A DNA stretch of 6,968 nt. Origin: an uncultured Eubacteriaceae bacterium. GTDB taxonomy: Bacteria; Bacillota; Clostridia; Lachnospirales; CAG-274. Position 1 is the stretch's first letter. The number at the start of each line of letters is the position of its first letter. The notes beneath the pieces are model-generated. The model searched no databases, was not told the origin of the DNA, and saw only the letters and a program-made list of their open reading frames with translations. Below, in pieces: positions 6,101 to 6,968 of the stretch. Position numbers and translations under genes: made by a program. The DNA is taken from the NCBI GenBank assembly GCA_938042265.1, contig CALIRN010000128.1, forward strand, positions 1-6,968, in the 5' to 3' direction.

Positions 6101-6968
6101 GCATATTATTGCTAAAGTTATCTTCAGAAGTAAGCTCTGTATTTTCACCCTTAGTACCATCAGCCTCAAATACACAATATTTAAGATTTGTACTGTTAAG
6201 ATATTCAGGTACATTTGAAATATTATCACCAAATACCTTATCTGAATCTCCCCATACAATCATTACTCTGTCATTTCCTATTGATGCTGCTGAAAAGTCA
6301 GAATCGTATGTACTGTTGTCATCAAGTTTTAAAGGAGTAGTCCAGTTATTTCCGTCATATATTGTATAATATACTGCCTGACAGTCATAATCTGCTCTTG
6401 AACTATCATCGCCTAAGTAGAATAAAATCTGCTTGTCACCACCTAAAGGTAAAATCAAAGGCTTAGGATGCTTCAAAGAACCTCTTACGGATTTTTCACT
6501 TGTAACTATTGTATTTTCATCCCCACTGTCAGCCGCCAAAAGCATCAAAGGTTCTTCCAATATATTATTACCTTTTGCCCTTGCTACTGCCGACATTGTT
6601 CCCTGCATATTATTAACTTCGCTGTTAAGTGCTAACATTGTTGCAAGATAGTTATCAAAATCTATGTAGTTGGATACATCTGTAAAATCAACCCAAGAAT
6701 TTGGAATATAATCCTTTGTATAGAACATACCAAGCTTTATTGAAGCAACACTAAATGATATTGGAATAATCGCAAGATCAATATCTACATTAAGAGAAAA
6801 CTCAACTGTTCCCGCACCATCTTTCCATGGCTGATAAGCTATCTCCATATCCATACGACCACTTACACCTACTGAAAAGACACCTCTGTAACCTACACCT
6901 GCACCAAGTGCGGACACAGTTACACACAGTCTATCGCTAAGATCAAGTCCGATGACAGCAGTAAAAAT
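3195..6968 (-). CDS. Very large SLH-anchored surface protein, beta-propeller/CARDB/BIG2 (5' end outside window)
   Basis: The reading frame is open to the right edge of the window, so the true start lies beyond 6968. A GTG at 6917 can serve as a start on paper but has no role to play, because 17 further in-frame codons precede it. Numbering from the first visible residue, a beta-rich segment occupies about 1-75. About six repeats follow at roughly 193-630, each with an aromatic strand (for example YYTIYDGNNW) and later a hydrophobic strand ending in Trp or Tyr (VMIVWGD, VWLYWNND), suggesting a beta-propeller. Two CARDB-like sandwiches lie at about 653-877 (DAILYINVKNVG, DSVVINNGNKATG) and a BIG2-like domain at about 903-955 (SGKITGIKPGTTKLIVKA). 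A Thr/Glu then Gly/Ser linker lies near 1013-1045. Three SLH domains fill about 1081-1257, with ITRAE, ISRQE and LTRAE motifs that normally bind pyruvylated cell-wall polysaccharide. No catalytic motif is visible. A binding or adhesion role at the cell surface is inferred. Confidence 0.9.
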   Translation of the reverse strand: MFTAVIGLDLSDRLCVTVSALGAGVGYRGVFSVGVSGRMDMEIAYQPWKDGAGTVEFSLNVDIDLAIIPISFSVASIKLGMFYTKDYIPNSWVDFTDVSNYIDFDNYLATMLALNSEVNNMQGTMSAVARAKGNNILEEPLMLLAADSGDENTIVTSEKSVRGSLKHPKPLILPLGGDKQILFYLGDDSSRADYDCQAVYYTIYDGNNWTTPLKLDDNSTYDSDFSAASIGNDRVMIVWGDSDKVFGDNISNVPEYLNSTNLKYCVFEADGTKGENTELTSEDNFSNNMPVIVYDEVTGRILIAYAVTDYNDTRIEFAYDSIDDLNRFINDAYSTIAYKMLDSSFNEVIYGTNEVSYLNYENNYGKGSLDNQRFAAVTLSNTEEQLNINEMSINSYDKKAYLVYTLDTDGDSSTTEDMEIYATVISFEDNSCIGPVRITNNDVYDSNPHTVKYNDAVWLYWNNDNNIVYTNFDNAIESNTVKNSDGTYEIPSSNLNVYMLQEGADAASTFTISLEPDGYVYMLWNQLENFDDENKEIDENDLYGAESTSAFVTKRSIYMRVYDPQYEKEIINDEENGEHIVYTGKWGSAVRIDEPLEGDVHYNEQTFSSKYTENAVVAFRRYILVDNGQGGKKESANSDLVIHNYRLISTLDIGEGDVYISPEHPFEGDDAILYINVKNVGVLPSDTVTFSATMEDDKGNVTDLGTNTFNTYIATDSTVVGMLAFNMPSDTEFIKFHIKAWEDDLVESAVKYDYVFTSEPEVEMLNAEIQRVDNDSAYFDSVVINNGNKATGDMTLRIAVVDDVILNVLKGNDNKYQEILNIPVESIEPGETVELKQLVDISEIWGDSKTANLYLSLNNADKTLFSDDISLSKFSDGDIVISDIVINNGDTAPIELNEADCAYPKVKITPNGADSNYSLEYNIEDPEIARVDPSSGKITGIKPGTTKLIVKAIRQDYSYFVDKDGIMYNPDGSVVKFDENGNVLNLFEAESGYVAMTKEFPVIVNSLDIKEVITEAATETTTETTTETTTVAVSYSGSGGGGSSSIKASVTTEAAIKVSTESAVEATTENAVNNLESKDAFIDISEHWAREIINAIAEKNIVTGYEDNTFRPNNSITRAEFLTILYNSGLADTADIDNDTAFADITGDEWYYDYIKWGAANNLIVGYEDNTFKGNNIISRQEMAVVISKFIKLADIKLDESEAVEFDDADTIASWAKEYVENISAYGIVKGDSNNCYLPSKDLTRAETAVVINQLIK
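3881..3928 (-). repeat. 12-bp tandem repeat encoding TETT linker
   Basis: Three near-identical 12-bp units (plus-strand ttgtggtttctg, with one t-a-g variant in the second unit) and a degenerate fourth copy encode the Thr/Glu repeat in the linker of the large SLH protein. The unit is a multiple of three, so gain or loss of copies would change linker length without breaking the frame. A Gly/Ser-rich stretch (GSGGGGSSS) follows it on the protein. The linker probably acts as a flexible spacer that holds the ectodomain away from the SLH anchor. Confidence 0.8.

Noticed and set aside
6915..6917. GTG start for the large SLH protein
   Set aside because: The frame stays open upstream to the window edge, there is no signal peptide after this GTG, and no ribosome site precedes it. 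The real start is outside the window.
1..6968. CRISPR arrays, tRNA or rRNA genes, transposases, phage genes
   Set aside because: I found no spaced direct repeats of CRISPR type, no cloverleaf-like or rRNA-like sequence, and no mobile-element proteins on either strand. The gaps between genes are all under 100 bases.

Overview
The window is low-GC, AT-rich DNA. Every convincing gene lies on the minus strand, so the order of transcription runs from 6968 down to 1. Two separate proteins end in three S-layer homology (SLH) domains, both with Thr/Glu-rich linkers before the anchor. Strong AGGAGG-type ribosome binding sites and a DUF975 membrane protein are also present. Together these suggest a Gram-positive member of the Clostridia, probably a Lachnospirales-like gut anaerobe. 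That placement is an inference from gene content; no phylogenetic marker is present.

Layout in transcription order: (1) 6968-3195, the C-terminal 1257 residues of a very large surface protein whose start lies outside the window. It has a beta-rich segment, about six beta-propeller-like repeats, two CARDB-like beta-sandwich segments, a BIG2-like domain, a low-complexity linker and three SLH domains. (2) 3134-2973, a 53-residue peptide with a double-glycine leader (ELDSVVGG) and a short cysteine-free core, behind a textbook RBS. (3) A long hairpin at 2912-2957. (4) 2873-2268, a DUF975 multi-pass membrane protein. (5) A 13-bp perfect hairpin at 2212-2250. (6) 2177-46, a secreted 5'-nucleotidase/cyclic phosphodiesterase-type enzyme with its own SLH anchor, split into two reading frames by a frameshift near 1470-1506. 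Forty-five bases of unassigned DNA remain at the left edge.

The two SLH proteins are predicted to be exported and held non-covalently on the cell-wall polysaccharide; the export signal of the large one would lie outside the window. The nucleotidase would scavenge nucleotides outside the cell, but it is broken in this sequence. It also lacks two motifs normally conserved in the family, so it may be decaying.

The most interesting part is the middle. A leader-peptide-type small protein sits alone, with no recognisable modification enzyme or ABC peptidase transporter in the window, directly upstream of a DUF975 membrane protein and separated from it by a strong hairpin. This arrangement resembles a compact exported-peptide/membrane-partner pair (bacteriocin and immunity, or signal and receptor). 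The functional link is a hypothesis, not something the sequence proves.
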